DNA of 64,000 nt from an uncultured Prevotellaceae bacterium. GTDB lineage: Bacteria > Bacteroidota > Bacteroidia > Bacteroidales > Bacteroidaceae. The stretch is taken from contig CADCIB010000005.1 in NCBI GenBank assembly GCA_902801375.1, forward strand, positions 172,241 to 236,240, in the 5' to 3' direction. Shown here piece by piece: positions 1 to 7,969 of this stretch; position 1 is the stretch's first letter, and each line of letters starts with the position of its first letter. Position numbers and translations under genes: made by a program. The notes below the pieces were generated by a model. That model was not told the DNA's origin. It made no database searches and saw only the letters and a list, made by a program, of their open reading frames with translations.

Positions 1-1
1 C

Positions 2-817
2 CATATCGAAGAGGAAGACTCCGTGGCGCTGGCAACAAAAAATGTGAGTCCTTCTCACACCTCACCTCTCACCCCTCACCTCTCACAAGTGTCTGTGGCG
101 GTTGTCATGCTGCGCCATCTCTCCAATTATACGGATTTCGACGCTTTGGAACGCGACCCGCGCATACATCTTTTCTATACGAACAACGTGGAAGACCTCC
201 AGAAAGCCGACATCATCATTCTGCCGGGAACGAAATCCACCCTGCACGACCTCTACGAACTGCGCCGCAATGGTTGCGCGCAGGCCATTGTCCGTGCCCA
301 TCGCGAGGGTGCCACCGTGCTCGGCATCTGCGGCGGATTCCAGATGATGGGGGTCGAAGTGTCGGACCCCGACCATGTGGAGGGCGACATCGAAAGGCTG
401 CCGGGACTGGGACTGCTCCCTGTCAGCACCACGATGAATGGCGGGAAAGTCACCCGACAGACTTCCTTCCGCTTGACACAGGCCGACCATGTATCGGGGA
501 AAGCCTACGAAATACACCAAGGCGAGACGCTGCCCTTTGGCGATGCAAAGCCTCAGCCGCTGGCCCTGCTTGAGGACGGAAGGGCCGACGGCTATTTCGT
601 CAGCCCTCAATGCATGGGCTCTTACCTGCACGGCATTCTCGACAACGCTTCGTTCGTAGACTTCCTCTTGAAGCCTTACGCCACCAGAATCAACCAAAAG
701 GCCGAAGCTTTCGACTATCAGGCATTCAAGGAAACGCAATACGACCTGCTCGCCGACCATGTGCGCCGGCATGTGGACATGCAGAGAATCTACCAAATAC
801 TACAGGACAATGATTGA
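2..817 (+). CDS. cobQ: Cobyric acid synthase, C-terminal part (5' end outside window)
   Basis: CobQ uses glutamine and ATP to amidate four side chains of adenosylcobyrinic acid a,c-diamide in the cytoplasm. The frame is open from base 2, reading HIEEEDSVAL as in the linker before the glutaminase domain, so the synthetase half lies upstream of the window. The visible part is the class I glutamine amidotransferase: PGTKSTLHDL, the nucleophile Cys in GICGGFQMMG and the late His in GSYLHGILDN. A stretch reading SHTSPLTPHLSQVS at the interdomain junction is encoded by a heptanucleotide repeat and looks like an in-frame insertion. The stop overlaps the start of the next gene by 8 bp, so the two are co-translated. 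Function is seen from motifs; the N-terminal half is inferred. Confidence 0.93.
   Translation, partial: HIEEEDSVALATKNVSPSHTSPLTPHLSQVSVAVVMLRHLSNYTDFDALERDPRIHLFYTNNVEDLQKADIIILPGTKSTLHDLYELRRNGCAQAIVRAHREGATVLGICGGFQMMGVEVSDPDHVEGDIERLPGLGLLPVSTTMNGGKVTRQTSFRLTQADHVSGKAYEIHQGETLPFGDAKPQPLALLEDGRADGYFVSPQCMGSYLHGILDNASFVDFLLKPYATRINQKAEAFDYQAFKETQYDLLADHVRRHVDMQRIYQILQDND
54..88 (+). repeat. Heptanucleotide repeat (CTCACCY)n inside cobQ
   Basis: Five consecutive 7-bp units (CTCACAC, CTCACCT, CTCACCC, CTCACCT, CTCACAA) lie in frame within cobQ. The same unit makes the tract at 3956-4011, and related sequence occurs near 5103-5125 and 7835-7960. Here it is translated between the two CobQ domains. 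Confidence 0.85.
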
Positions 818-1844
818 CGGACACGGCGACGACCTTTACCGATACAACGGCATACGGATGAACTTCAGTACGAACATCTTTGCCGATACGACAGAAACTA
901 CCGACCGACTGGAGGAGTTCCTGCGCACCAGACTGTCTGTGGTGCGCTCTTATCCGGAGCCTACAGCCCACTCCTTGGAGCAGATGATTGCCCAGGAATA
1001 CGGCATCGCCGACGACGAGGTGATGGTGACCAGTGGCGCCACCGATGCCATCTACCTCATCGCACAGACTTTCCGGCACTACGGTTCGTGCCACATCCTG
1101 CAACCCACCTTCAATGAATATGCCGATGCCTGCCGCACCTTCGGGCTTCAGGAACAGCCCAACGGGGCTTTGGCTTGGGTGTGTAACCCCAACAACCCCA
1201 CGGGGGAAGTGCGCTCTCCTGAGGAGATGAGGCGGCTGGCTGCCAAACATCGAATGCTCATTGTCGACCAATCGTATGAGGACTATACGTTGGAGACGCT
1301 ATGGCAACCCAACGAAACGGTACGGACGGACAACATCATCCTGCTTCACTCCATGACCAAGCGATACGGGGTGCCTGGCTTGCGACTGGGATTCATCACG
1401 GCCAAGGCCGACATCATCGCCCTCCTGCGCGCGCAATACCGCCCCTGGGCAGTCAATGCCCTTGCCTTGGAGGCTGGGAAATGGCTCGTCAGAAACGGAA
1501 AACCGGGCATCGCTAATCTCCCTGAATACCTGCACGAGACTGAGCGACTCCGCCAATGTCTCAGCGCCATCCGTGGCATCGAGGCCTATCCCACACAGAC
1601 GAACTTCTTCCTCTGCCGCATCGAACAGGCGACAGCCCACGAACTGAAAGAATACTTAGCCTTCCATCACGGCATGCTCATCCGCGATGCATCCAACTTC
1701 GTAGGCCTCACGCCCCACCACTTCCGACTGGCAGCCCAAACCCCAGAGAAGAACGATGCCCTCCTCAACGCCATCCACCTCTTCCTATGTTCTGTAAGTG
1801 ACGGCTCTGCCGTCACCCCACCCATTCAAAAAACAATGCCATGA
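810..1844 (+). CDS. cobD: L-threonine-O-3-phosphate decarboxylase (CobD-type, class I/II PLP aminotransferase fold)
   Basis: Predicted cytoplasmic PLP enzyme that makes (R)-1-amino-2-propanol phosphate, the linker of the cobalamin nucleotide loop. The start at 810 reads MIDGHGDDLYRYNG, the usual CobD opening, and overlaps cobQ; an earlier in-frame ATG at 759 would lie inside cobQ. Motifs include CNPNNPTGEV (cofactor pocket) and the PLP lysine in SMTKRYGVPGLRLGF. At 344 residues it is normal for the family. The fold is shared with histidinol-phosphate aminotransferase, so the assignment rests on its place between cobQ and cbiB. The last residues (SDGSAVTPP...) are encoded by a hairpin element and are probably not part of the ancestral enzyme. 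The stop overlaps cbiB (ATGA). Confidence 0.9.
   Translation: MIDGHGDDLYRYNGIRMNFSTNIFADTTETTDRLEEFLRTRLSVVRSYPEPTAHSLEQMIAQEYGIADDEVMVTSGATDAIYLIAQTFRHYGSCHILQPTFNEYADACRTFGLQEQPNGALAWVCNPNNPTGEVRSPEEMRRLAAKHRMLIVDQSYEDYTLETLWQPNETVRTDNIILLHSMTKRYGVPGLRLGFITAKADIIALLRAQYRPWAVNALALEAGKWLVRNGKPGIANLPEYLHETERLRQCLSAIRGIEAYPTQTNFFLCRIEQATAHELKEYLAFHHGMLIRDASNFVGLTPHHFRLAAQTPEKNDALLNAIHLFLCSVSDGSAVTPPIQKTMP
1798..1816. repeat. Perfect hairpin (8-bp stem, TCT loop) in the 3' tail of cobD
   Basis: GTGACGGC, loop TCT, GCCGTCAC. The hairpin encodes SDGSAVT at the end of cobD. A related hairpin, CGTCGG-TTCTG-CCGACG, sits in the binding-protein gene at 3033-3049, so this may be a small dispersed element that extends reading frames. 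Confidence 0.6.
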
Positions 1845-2764
1845 CTCTTCAACCTCTCATATCCCTCCTCGTCGGCTGGCTCCTCGACCTGCTCCTGGGC
1901 GACCCCCGATGGCTCCCCCACCCCATCGTGGGCTTTGGGAAAACCATCGCTTTTGGCGAACACCGGCTGAACAAGGGGAACCATCGGATGCTGAAAGGGG
2001 CCCTGATGGCCGTCTGCCTCATCGCCCTGACCTTCCTCATCACCTGGTTTCTCCGTCTTCAATTGGGCAAGATGCACGATGCTTTATGCATTGTTTTCGA
2101 TGCGCTCATCGTCTTCTTCTGCCTGGCGGGAACCTCGCTCATCCGCGAAGTGCGAGCTGTATTCCTTGCTCTCGACCGCTCGCTCGACGAGGGGCGGCGG
2201 CAGGTGGCGCGCATCGTGGGGCGCGACACAGCGGAGCTTTCGGCTCAGGAGGTGCGAACGGCAGCCCTCGAAACGCTGGCTGAGAATCTCAGCGACGGGG
2301 TCATTGCCCCGCTCTTCTGGTTCGCCTTGCTCGGCACACCGGGCATGCTGGCCTATAAAATGGTGAACACGCTCGACTCAATGATTGGCTACAAGACCGA
2401 CCGCTATCGGCTGTTCGGCTGCTGGGCAGCACACATCGATGATGTCGCCAACTACATCCCCGCCCGTCTGACAGCCCTGTTGATGGTGTTGGTGGCGGGC
2501 AAACCTTTCCTCGTTCAGTTCGTCTGGCGCAACGGAAAAAACCACGCCAGTCCCAACAGTGGCTATCCTGAGGCGGCCTTGGCAGGCATCCTCAATTGCC
2601 GCTTCGGCGGACCGCACTTCTATTTCGGACAACTCTTCCCAAAACCATATATCGGCGAGAACGACCGACCCCTGACAACACGCGACATGAAGACGGCCAT
2701 CCGTGTGAACCACGCAACCGAAGTCATCATGGTGCTGCTCGTCGCCTGCCGCTATCTGATATGA
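1841..2764 (+). CDS. cbiB: Adenosylcobinamide-phosphate synthase CbiB
   Basis: Inner-membrane enzyme joining the aminopropanol phosphate arm made by CobD to adenosylcobyric acid. The 307-residue protein begins with a hydrophobic segment and carries the family signature LDLLLGDPRWLPHPIVGFGK near residues 15-35. Other conserved blocks are RTAALETLAENLSDGVIAPL and NTLDSMIGYKTDRY. Several hydrophobic segments fit a polytopic membrane protein. It overlaps cobD by 4 bp at the 5' end and ends in an ATGA that could also start the next frame, so cobQ-cobD-cbiB form one operon. Confidence 0.95.
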   Translation: MTLQPLISLLVGWLLDLLLGDPRWLPHPIVGFGKTIAFGEHRLNKGNHRMLKGALMAVCLIALTFLITWFLRLQLGKMHDALCIVFDALIVFFCLAGTSLIREVRAVFLALDRSLDEGRRQVARIVGRDTAELSAQEVRTAALETLAENLSDGVIAPLFWFALLGTPGMLAYKMVNTLDSMIGYKTDRYRLFGCWAAHIDDVANYIPARLTALLMVLVAGKPFLVQFVWRNGKNHASPNSGYPEAALAGILNCRFGGPHFYFGQLFPKPYIGENDRPLTTRDMKTAIRVNHATEVIMVLLVACRYLI

Positions 2765-2790
2765 ATCTATTTAAAACCAAAACCATAGAC

Positions 2791-3954
2791 ATGAGAAAAG
2801 CATTCTTTTTCTTTATCGCAAGCTTGATGATCGCCGCCTGCTCTCCCAGCGGCAATAAACGCAGTCATGCTGTAACGGGAAGCGACACCAACGACTCGTT
2901 GGCAGCCATCCAAGTGAAATATGCCACGGGATTCTCCGTGCGCGACTCAGCGGGCATACGCCTCGTCGATGTGGGCAAGCGCGACCACTTCGCGCTGGTG
3001 CCCGTCCGTCCTGCCGACGGTTCTACTGCGCGCGTCGGTTCTGCCGACGAGCCTGCCGTCCCCGACGGTTATACTGCGGTACGTGTTCCCATCCAGGGCA
3101 CCATCTGCATGACGGCCCTCCAACTCTCCAACTTCACCATCCTGAATGCGCTCGACTTCGTGAAGGGCATCACGGGCACGAAGAATCTCTTCAACAGCGA
3201 TATCCGACAGAGGGTCAACGACGGACGCATCGTGAAGATTGGCATGGAGGGGGAGTTCGACACGGAGCTCATCCTCGCCGCCAATCCCGACGTCATCTTC
3301 ATCTCGCCCTTCAAGCGGGGGGGCTACGATGCCATCAAGGAGACGGGCATCACACTCGTGCCGCACTTGGGCTACAAGGAACTCGATCCCTTGGGACAGG
3401 CGGAGTGGATCAAGTTCGTCGCCATGTTCATCGGAAAGGAAAAGGAGGCCAACGAGATCTTCGCCGGCATCGAGAGCCGATACAACAGCCTGAAAGTGAA
3501 GGCTCAGCAGGTAGCAAAGCGACCCACCGTCACCAGTGGGGAAATGCACTACGGCACGTGGCACGCCGTGGGCGGAAAGAACTACCTGGCGCAGATTTTC
3601 CGCGACGCAGGGGCCGACTATGTCCTCAACGACGACGAAACGGCGGGCGAGAACCTGGAGTTCGAGAAGATGTACGCACTCGCCGCCAACGCCGACTACT
3701 GGCGCATTCTCAACAGCTTCCCAGGCGAATTCTCCTACGAGGCGCTCAAAGCCAGTGAGCCGCGCAATGCGCTCTTCAAGGCTTTCAAGGAGCGAAAGGT
3801 CATCTATTGCAACATGAAGCAGACGCCCTACTACGAGATAACGCCCGTACAGCCCGACGTCCTGCTCAAAGACCTTGTCGCCATCTTCCATCCGGAACTG
3901 GTGGAGGCCGACTATCAGCCTACCTACTATCGACTCTTGCAGAAAGAACGGTAA
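2791..3954 (+). CDS. ABC-transporter substrate-binding lipoprotein (corrinoid/iron-siderophore type, BtuF/FecB-like)
   Basis: Predicted periplasmic binding lipoprotein feeding the permease at 4019. The start at 2791 gives MRKAFFFFIASLMIAAC, a lipoprotein signal with Cys in the lipobox; an alternative start at 2761 would overlap cbiB and add ten residues. The body has the periplasmic-binding fold of class III ABC systems (NPDVIFISPFKRGGYDAIKETG, LGYKELDPLGQAEWIKF, GGKNYLAQIFRDAGADYVL). The cobalamin neighbourhood suggests a corrinoid ligand, but heme or siderophore cannot be excluded. Around residues 74-96 an 18-bp sequence is present twice in frame (3013-3030 and 3061-3078, two mismatches) with a hairpin between, implying a 16-residue insertion. 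No transporter ATPase gene is adjacent. Confidence 0.82.
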   Translation: MRKAFFFFIASLMIAACSPSGNKRSHAVTGSDTNDSLAAIQVKYATGFSVRDSAGIRLVDVGKRDHFALVPVRPADGSTARVGSADEPAVPDGYTAVRVPIQGTICMTALQLSNFTILNALDFVKGITGTKNLFNSDIRQRVNDGRIVKIGMEGEFDTELILAANPDVIFISPFKRGGYDAIKETGITLVPHLGYKELDPLGQAEWIKFVAMFIGKEKEANEIFAGIESRYNSLKVKAQQVAKRPTVTSGEMHYGTWHAVGGKNYLAQIFRDAGADYVLNDDETAGENLEFEKMYALAANADYWRILNSFPGEFSYEALKASEPRNALFKAFKERKVIYCNMKQTPYYEITPVQPDVLLKDLVAIFHPELVEADYQPTYYRLLQKER

Positions 3955-3955
3955 A

Positions 3956-4011
3956 CTCACCTCTCACCCCTCACCTCTCACCCCTCACCTCTCACCCCTC
4001 ACCTCTCACCC
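3956..4011. repeat. Heptanucleotide tandem repeat, eight units
   Basis: Eight units alternate CTCACCT and CTCACCC exactly between the binding-protein stop and the permease start at 4019. The tract fills the whole intergenic gap of a presumed operon. Confidence 0.92.
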
Positions 4012-4018
4012 CCAAAAC

Positions 4019-5101
4019 ATGAAAGTAACAATAAAGCTTGTGCTCCTTCTCGTGGCCATCCTCCTTCTCTTGGTGGCCAACCTCTTCATCGGGACTGTGA
4101 AAATCCCCGTCGCCGACATCCTGCGCATACTGCTCTCCGCTTTTGATTCCTCCACCCTCCCTAAGCTACCCTCTCCCCTTGGAGAGGGGCTGGGGGTGAG
4201 GCTCGAAATCTGGCGCAACATCGTGCTGAGCAGCCGCCTCCCGCAAGCACTCACCGCCATCATGGCAGGGGCAGGACTCGCCGTCAGCGGACTCCAGATG
4301 CAGACGGTCTTCCGCAACCCGTTGGCAGGACCGTCGGTCTTGGGCATCTCCAATGGCTCCGCCCTCGGCGTCGCCTTCGTCGTGTTGCTCTCCGGGCAGC
4401 TAGGCGGCGTGGCGCTCTCTCGCCTGGGCTACCTCGGCGATGCCGCCATGAGTGTGGCTGCCATCGTAGGGGCACTGGCCGTGATGATGCTGATTCTGTG
4501 GGTTTCCCAAAAAGTGAAGGGAAACGTTACATTGTTGATTATCGGTGTGATGATCGGCTATCTGGCCAACGCCATCATCGGGGTACTGAAATTCCTGTCG
4601 CCAGAAGAAGACGTGAAAGCTTTCGTCGTTTGGGGGCTGGGGTCTTTCTCGCGCGTGTCGGGCGACGAGATGCTGCTGTTCGTTGTACTGATGTGCATCC
4701 TCCTGCCGCTGGCCTGTCTGCTGGTGAAACCCATGAACCTCCTCCTCCTCGGCGACAGCTATGCCGCCAACCTCGGCCTGAACATCCGCCGCAGTCGCAT
4801 GCTGGTCATCGTTTCATCGGGCGTCCTCGTGGCCATCGTCACCGCCTACTGCGGGCCCATCATGTTTATCGGACTCGCCGTGCCTCATCTCGCACGCGCC
4901 CTCTTCCGCACCAGCGATCATCGCATCCTCATGCCCGCCACCATGCTCTGCGGAGCAGCGCTCGCCCTCACCTGCAACCTCATCGCCCGCATGCCGGGAT
5001 TCGAGGGGGCACTGCCCGTCAACTCGGTCACCGCTCTGGTCGGAGCACCCGTCATCGCCATGGTCCTCTTTCGCCGGCGTAAAGACGGGATAGGTGAATG
5101 A
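4019..5101 (+). CDS. FecCD/BtuC-family ABC transporter permease
   Basis: Inner-membrane permease of a class III metal-chelate importer. It has 360 residues with many hydrophobic helices starting at the N-terminus (MKVTIKLVLLLVAILLLL). Typical blocks are GAGLAVSGLQMQTVFRNPLAGPSVLG, written here only in part as GLQMQTVFRNPLAGP, and PIMFIGLAVPHLAR, the coupling region that contacts the ATPase. The start at 4019 follows the heptad tract directly. Residues about 50-62 (LPSPLGEGLGVRL) are encoded by a GC-rich hairpin repeat and interrupt the first periplasmic segment, apparently without breaking the frame. It most likely pairs with the upstream binding lipoprotein; the substrate is inferred from the cobalamin operon. 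It converges with the peptidase gene with only a 5-bp gap. Confidence 0.9.
   Translation: MKVTIKLVLLLVAILLLLVANLFIGTVKIPVADILRILLSAFDSSTLPKLPSPLGEGLGVRLEIWRNIVLSSRLPQALTAIMAGAGLAVSGLQMQTVFRNPLAGPSVLGISNGSALGVAFVVLLSGQLGGVALSRLGYLGDAAMSVAAIVGALAVMMLILWVSQKVKGNVTLLIIGVMIGYLANAIIGVLKFLSPEEDVKAFVVWGLGSFSRVSGDEMLLFVVLMCILLPLACLLVKPMNLLLLGDSYAANLGLNIRRSRMLVIVSSGVLVAIVTAYCGPIMFIGLAVPHLARALFRTSDHRILMPATMLCGAALALTCNLIARMPGFEGALPVNSVTALVGAPVIAMVLFRRRKDGIGE
4166..4203. repeat. Interspersed GC-rich hairpin repeat, copy in the permease gene
   Basis: CTCTCCCC-TT-GGAGAGGGG followed by CTGGGGGTGAGGCT. It is related to copies at 22012-22047, 37541-37615, 38249-38285 and 56785-56823. Here it is read in frame as PSPLGEGLGVRL. 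Confidence 0.85.
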
Positions 5102-5106
5102 GCCTC

Positions 5107-6168
5107 TCACCACTCACCACTCACACCCTCGCGATTAAGGAAAATATAAGTGGTGTTCAGCGCAATGTAGTTACGGCGCATGTACCAGATGCCGTCGTGC
5201 TGGCCGAAATGCCCCCACGAGTTCTTCACCTTGTAGTAGTCATTGCCGTACTGATCCTTCGCGCGACCGTAGATCAGCATCACATGATCGTAGGTGGCGT
5301 CCCATTGGTCGAAACGCTGCTGGCGAAGCTCCTGCGTGGCAGGGGTCTCTTCCTGAGCCAGCCCTTGGCGGTCGAAGCCATTGCCGCTGACATCGCCTCC
5401 CCAACAGACGTTGTAGCCGAGGTCGAGGGCTGTGTCGATGATATCCATCAACTCCTCAAGGGGCACGTTGTAACTAAGCTGCGGACGCCATTTGTAGGGC
5501 GCCTCGATGGTGAACCATGTGTAGAAAGGATGATGCGTGAAGCTGGTGATGCTCACATAGTCGTCCCAGTTGAGCCCGAAACTGTCGGCAAACGTACGAG
5601 GCGTGAAGGTCTTCCCCTCGTACACGAACTGCTCAGGGCACTTGCCCAGATAGGCATCGAGAATAGACTGCAGGCCTACTTTCCACTGGCCCGACAACTT
5701 CTTGGCCTTGTTCTTGGCCACTGCCTCGACGTAGGGGGTCAGCAGCGGAAAGAACTCGTGGAAGTTGGCCAGCGAGTCGCCGGTAAGCGATCCAGGAGCA
5801 GGCATCATCTCTTCAGGACACACACCATGCGTGCGCAGCACCCACAGCACATCGTCGGCAGAGCCTCCTTCAGAAAAACGGCTGTCACCATGCAAACGCA
5901 CATGGTAGATGGCTTCGTCCATGTAGTTCTTGTTGGCCACAAACATCTCGCAAAGGTCGTATTCACGGCCGGTCTTCCGCAGGATCTCACCTTCGAAGAA
6001 TCCCAAAGTGGCATAAGCCCAACAAGTGCCGCTGCGGCTTTGGTTCTTGATCGTCGTGATGGGGTTCTCCATCAACGTGGTGAACACCAACGAGTCGGTC
6101 TTCTCTTGGCCAAAAGCTGTGGTCATACAGGTCAAGGCCAGCGATATAGCAAATGCTTTCTTCATCAT
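5107..6168 (-). CDS. Exported C1B-family cysteine peptidase (bleomycin hydrolase/PepC-like)
   Basis: Papain-fold aminopeptidase-like protein of 353 residues. The start at 6168 gives MMKKAFAISLALTCMTTAFG followed by Gln, a cleavable signal peptide, so it acts in the periplasm or outside, unlike cytoplasmic PepC. Catalytic elements are visible in order: Gln and Cys in NQSRSGTCWAYA, His in ATYDHVMLIYG and Asn in KVKNSWGHFG. Exported C1B peptidases of this size are common in Bacteroidales. The last codons (GVSGEW) come from CTCACCACTCAC repeat sequence at the convergent junction, so the tail may be secondarily acquired. The DUF4251 gene lies 21 bp upstream on the same strand and may be co-transcribed. 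Confidence 0.9.
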   Translation of the reverse strand: MMKKAFAISLALTCMTTAFGQEKTDSLVFTTLMENPITTIKNQSRSGTCWAYATLGFFEGEILRKTGREYDLCEMFVANKNYMDEAIYHVRLHGDSRFSEGGSADDVLWVLRTHGVCPEEMMPAPGSLTGDSLANFHEFFPLLTPYVEAVAKNKAKKLSGQWKVGLQSILDAYLGKCPEQFVYEGKTFTPRTFADSFGLNWDDYVSITSFTHHPFYTWFTIEAPYKWRPQLSYNVPLEELMDIIDTALDLGYNVCWGGDVSGNGFDRQGLAQEETPATQELRQQRFDQWDATYDHVMLIYGRAKDQYGNDYYKVKNSWGHFGQHDGIWYMRRNYIALNTTYIFLNREGVSGEW

Positions 6169-6189
6169 ATCGGATAACACGTCATTTCA

Positions 6190-6675
6190 TCATTGTTTCA
6201 TCTCACCATCAAAGCGGATATTCTCGCGTTCACGCGCCACAACATCAATCGTGACACGACCGTTGTCGAAAATGTCGAGGGTGTAAAGATACTGGTCTTC
6301 CTCGTTTTGCGTCGCTATCTCTATACGCGTCAGACCCTTCTTCAGCCGTCCCTCGCGATAGCCACGGATGGGAGCCGTGAAGTTGAGCGCCTTTCCCCCA
6401 CCGTATGGCACATTGTAGGCTCGTCCGAAATAAGGCAGATAGCTCACAAGCGTGTCGCCTTTCACCTCCACAGAATAACCATACGACAGCATCTTGCTCT
6501 TGCCTCGCATCGGGTGCATCATACGCACATCAATCTGGTAATGCCTGTCGGCCAATGCTGCCGCCACTTCACGAACGCGGGCAGCCTCACGTTCGGCCTT
6601 TTCGGCTGTGGTGGCACAAGCTCCTACAATGAGCAAGGCCACTAATGACGTTGTGAATAACAAAAACTTCTTCAT
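6190..6675 (-). CDS. DUF4251-family lipoprotein
   Basis: 161-residue protein with lipoprotein signal MKKFLLFTTSLVALLIVGAC, then an alpha-helical charged stretch (TTAEKAEREAARVREVAAAL) and a beta-rich domain with SYLPYFGRAYNVPYGGGKALNF, typical of DUF4251. The function of the family is unknown; such proteins are envelope lipoproteins found mainly in Bacteroidetes. The start at 6675 was chosen because it begins the signal peptide; upstream codons encode no leader. It is preceded by a clear promoter and followed by the peptidase gene. Confidence 0.85.
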   Translation of the reverse strand: MKKFLLFTTSLVALLIVGACATTAEKAEREAARVREVAAALADRHYQIDVRMMHPMRGKSKMLSYGYSVEVKGDTLVSYLPYFGRAYNVPYGGGKALNFTAPIRGYREGRLKKGLTRIEIATQNEEDQYLYTLDIFDNGRVTIDVVARERENIRFDGEMKQ

Positions 6676-6696
6676 ATGATCTTGATTTCTTGGCTG

Positions 6697-6727
6697 CAAA
6701 TATAGCGATTAATTTTCAAACGACAAA
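6697..6727 (-). promoter_or_regulatory. Bacteroidetes-type promoter of the DUF4251 gene
   Basis: On the minus strand, -33 TTTG (6724-6727), 19-bp spacer, -7 TATATTTG (6697-6704), about 20 bp upstream of the start codon. Confidence 0.8.
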
Positions 6728-6760
6728 GAGACGATTGGCTTTTTGTTCATGCAAACCAAC

Positions 6761-6808
6761 AAAAAAAGTGATTTGCGCCACATCCGATTGAGATATGGCG
6801 CAAATCAC
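6761..6808 (-). terminator. Rho-independent terminator after arcC
   Basis: Perfect 13-bp stem GTGATTTGCGCCA (6768-6780) / TGGCGCAAATCAC (6796-6808), followed on the minus strand by seven Ts. It lies about 70 bp past the arcC stop and separates the carbamoyl-phosphate genes from the DUF4251 gene. Confidence 0.9.
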
Positions 6809-6879
6809 GATAAGCGATGAAACCTATGCCCTGGGGGTCACAAAAGCCTCAAGAGCTCTCTGACCATACAGAGCAATGG

Positions 6880-7821
6880 TTAATCTTTCACGAGCATCGT
6901 GCCCGTCTTGCCTTGCAGCGCCTCGCGGGCTTTCTCCAAGGAAGTGATCAAGGCGCGCCCGCCGTCGGTATTCTCGACGAACGAGATGCACGACTCCACC
7001 TTGGGCAGCATCGAGCCGGGAGCAAAATGCCCCTGGCGGATATACTCGCGGGCCTGTGGGATGGTCATGCGGCTCAGGTCGAACTGGTTTGGCTTGTTGA
7101 AGTTGATCGACACCTTGTCGACGGCTGTGAGGATGACCAGCATGTCGGCCTTCAGGTCGAGCGCCAGCTTGGCCGAAGCTCGGTCCTTGTCGATGACAGC
7201 TGCCACTCCCTCGTAGTCGCCAGGACCTTTCTCCATGACGGGGATGCCGCCACCGCCCACGGTGATGACAATGTTGTGGGCACTCAGGAGCTGTTCGACA
7301 ACGGGAAGCTCTACAATCTTCACGGGTATGGGTGAAGGCACCACACGACGATAGCCTCGGCCGGCATCCTCAACGAAGGTGTAGCCCGTCTCCTTGGCCA
7401 TGCGTTCGGCATCTTCCTTGAAGTAGAACATGCCCACGGGCTTGGTGGGTTTCTCGAAGGCAGGGTCGTTGGGGTCGACGACGACCTGTGTCACGACGGC
7501 GGCACAGGGCACGTCCATCTTGCGGCGTGCCAGTTCGCGCTGCACAGCCTGCTGCAGGTGGTAGCCGATGTAGCCCTGAGTCATGGCTCCGCATTCGGGG
7601 AAGGGCATCAAAGGCGTGCCGCTGCCGTTGTTGGCAGAGTATTCGAAGGCCAGGTTCACCATGCCCACCTGGGGACCGTTGCCGTGGCCGATAACTACAT
7701 CGTAGCCTTCCTCCACCAAGTCGACGATGGTAGAGGCTGTGTTCTTCACGAGCTCCAACTGCTCTTGCGGTTTCTTGCCGAGGGCATTGCCGCCTAAAGC
7801 GATTACTAAGCGCTTTCTCAT
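6880..7821 (-). CDS. arcC: Carbamate kinase
   Basis: Transfers phosphate from carbamoyl phosphate to ADP, giving ATP, CO2 and NH3: the energy-yielding last step of the arginine deiminase pathway. It has 313 residues, full length for the amino-acid kinase fold. Motifs are ALGGNALGK at the N-terminus, GHGNGPQVG near residue 50 and TVGGGGIPV for nucleotide binding. The start at 7821 reads MRKRLVIALGGNAL; the frame stays open further upstream only through heptad-repeat sequence that should not be coding. Downstream of arcB on the same strand; arcA lies 10 kb away on the plus strand. Confidence 0.96.
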   Translation of the reverse strand: MRKRLVIALGGNALGKKPQEQLELVKNTASTIVDLVEEGYDVVIGHGNGPQVGMVNLAFEYSANNGSGTPLMPFPECGAMTQGYIGYHLQQAVQRELARRKMDVPCAAVVTQVVVDPNDPAFEKPTKPVGMFYFKEDAERMAKETGYTFVEDAGRGYRRVVPSPIPVKIVELPVVEQLLSAHNIVITVGGGGIPVMEKGPGDYEGVAAVIDKDRASAKLALDLKADMLVILTAVDKVSINFNKPNQFDLSRMTIPQAREYIRQGHFAPGSMLPKVESCISFVENTDGGRALITSLEKAREALQGKTGTMLVKD

Positions 7822-7834
7822 GATTGTAATGATA

Positions 7835-7960
7835 AGGGGTGAGTAGTGAGAGGGGAGAGGTAAGAAGAAAGAGGTGAGGGTGAGGGGTGAGAGAATAGCC
7901 CTTGATTCGTGCAACACTGACACGAAGCTTATCTCTCACCTCTCACCCCTGACTTCCTAC
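7835..7960. repeat. Degenerate GTGAGGGG / CTCACCCC repeat tract between arcC and arcB
   Basis: Purine-rich GGTGAG-type units (about 7835-7895) are followed by the complementary form CTCACCTCTCACCCCT (about 7933-7948), so the two halves could pair. It belongs to the family of the cobQ and 3956-4011 tracts. Confidence 0.7.
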
Positions 7961-7969
7961 CACTGATTG

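Noticed and set aside
1-810. Cobalamin riboswitch for the cob genes
   Set aside because: The operon start lies upstream of the window; no B12-box sequence was seen in the visible part.
5098-6177. Long open frame on the plus strand opposite the C1B peptidase
   Set aside because: It mirrors the peptidase gene in an antisense frame. The minus-strand product has signal peptide and catalytic motifs, the plus-strand translation has none.
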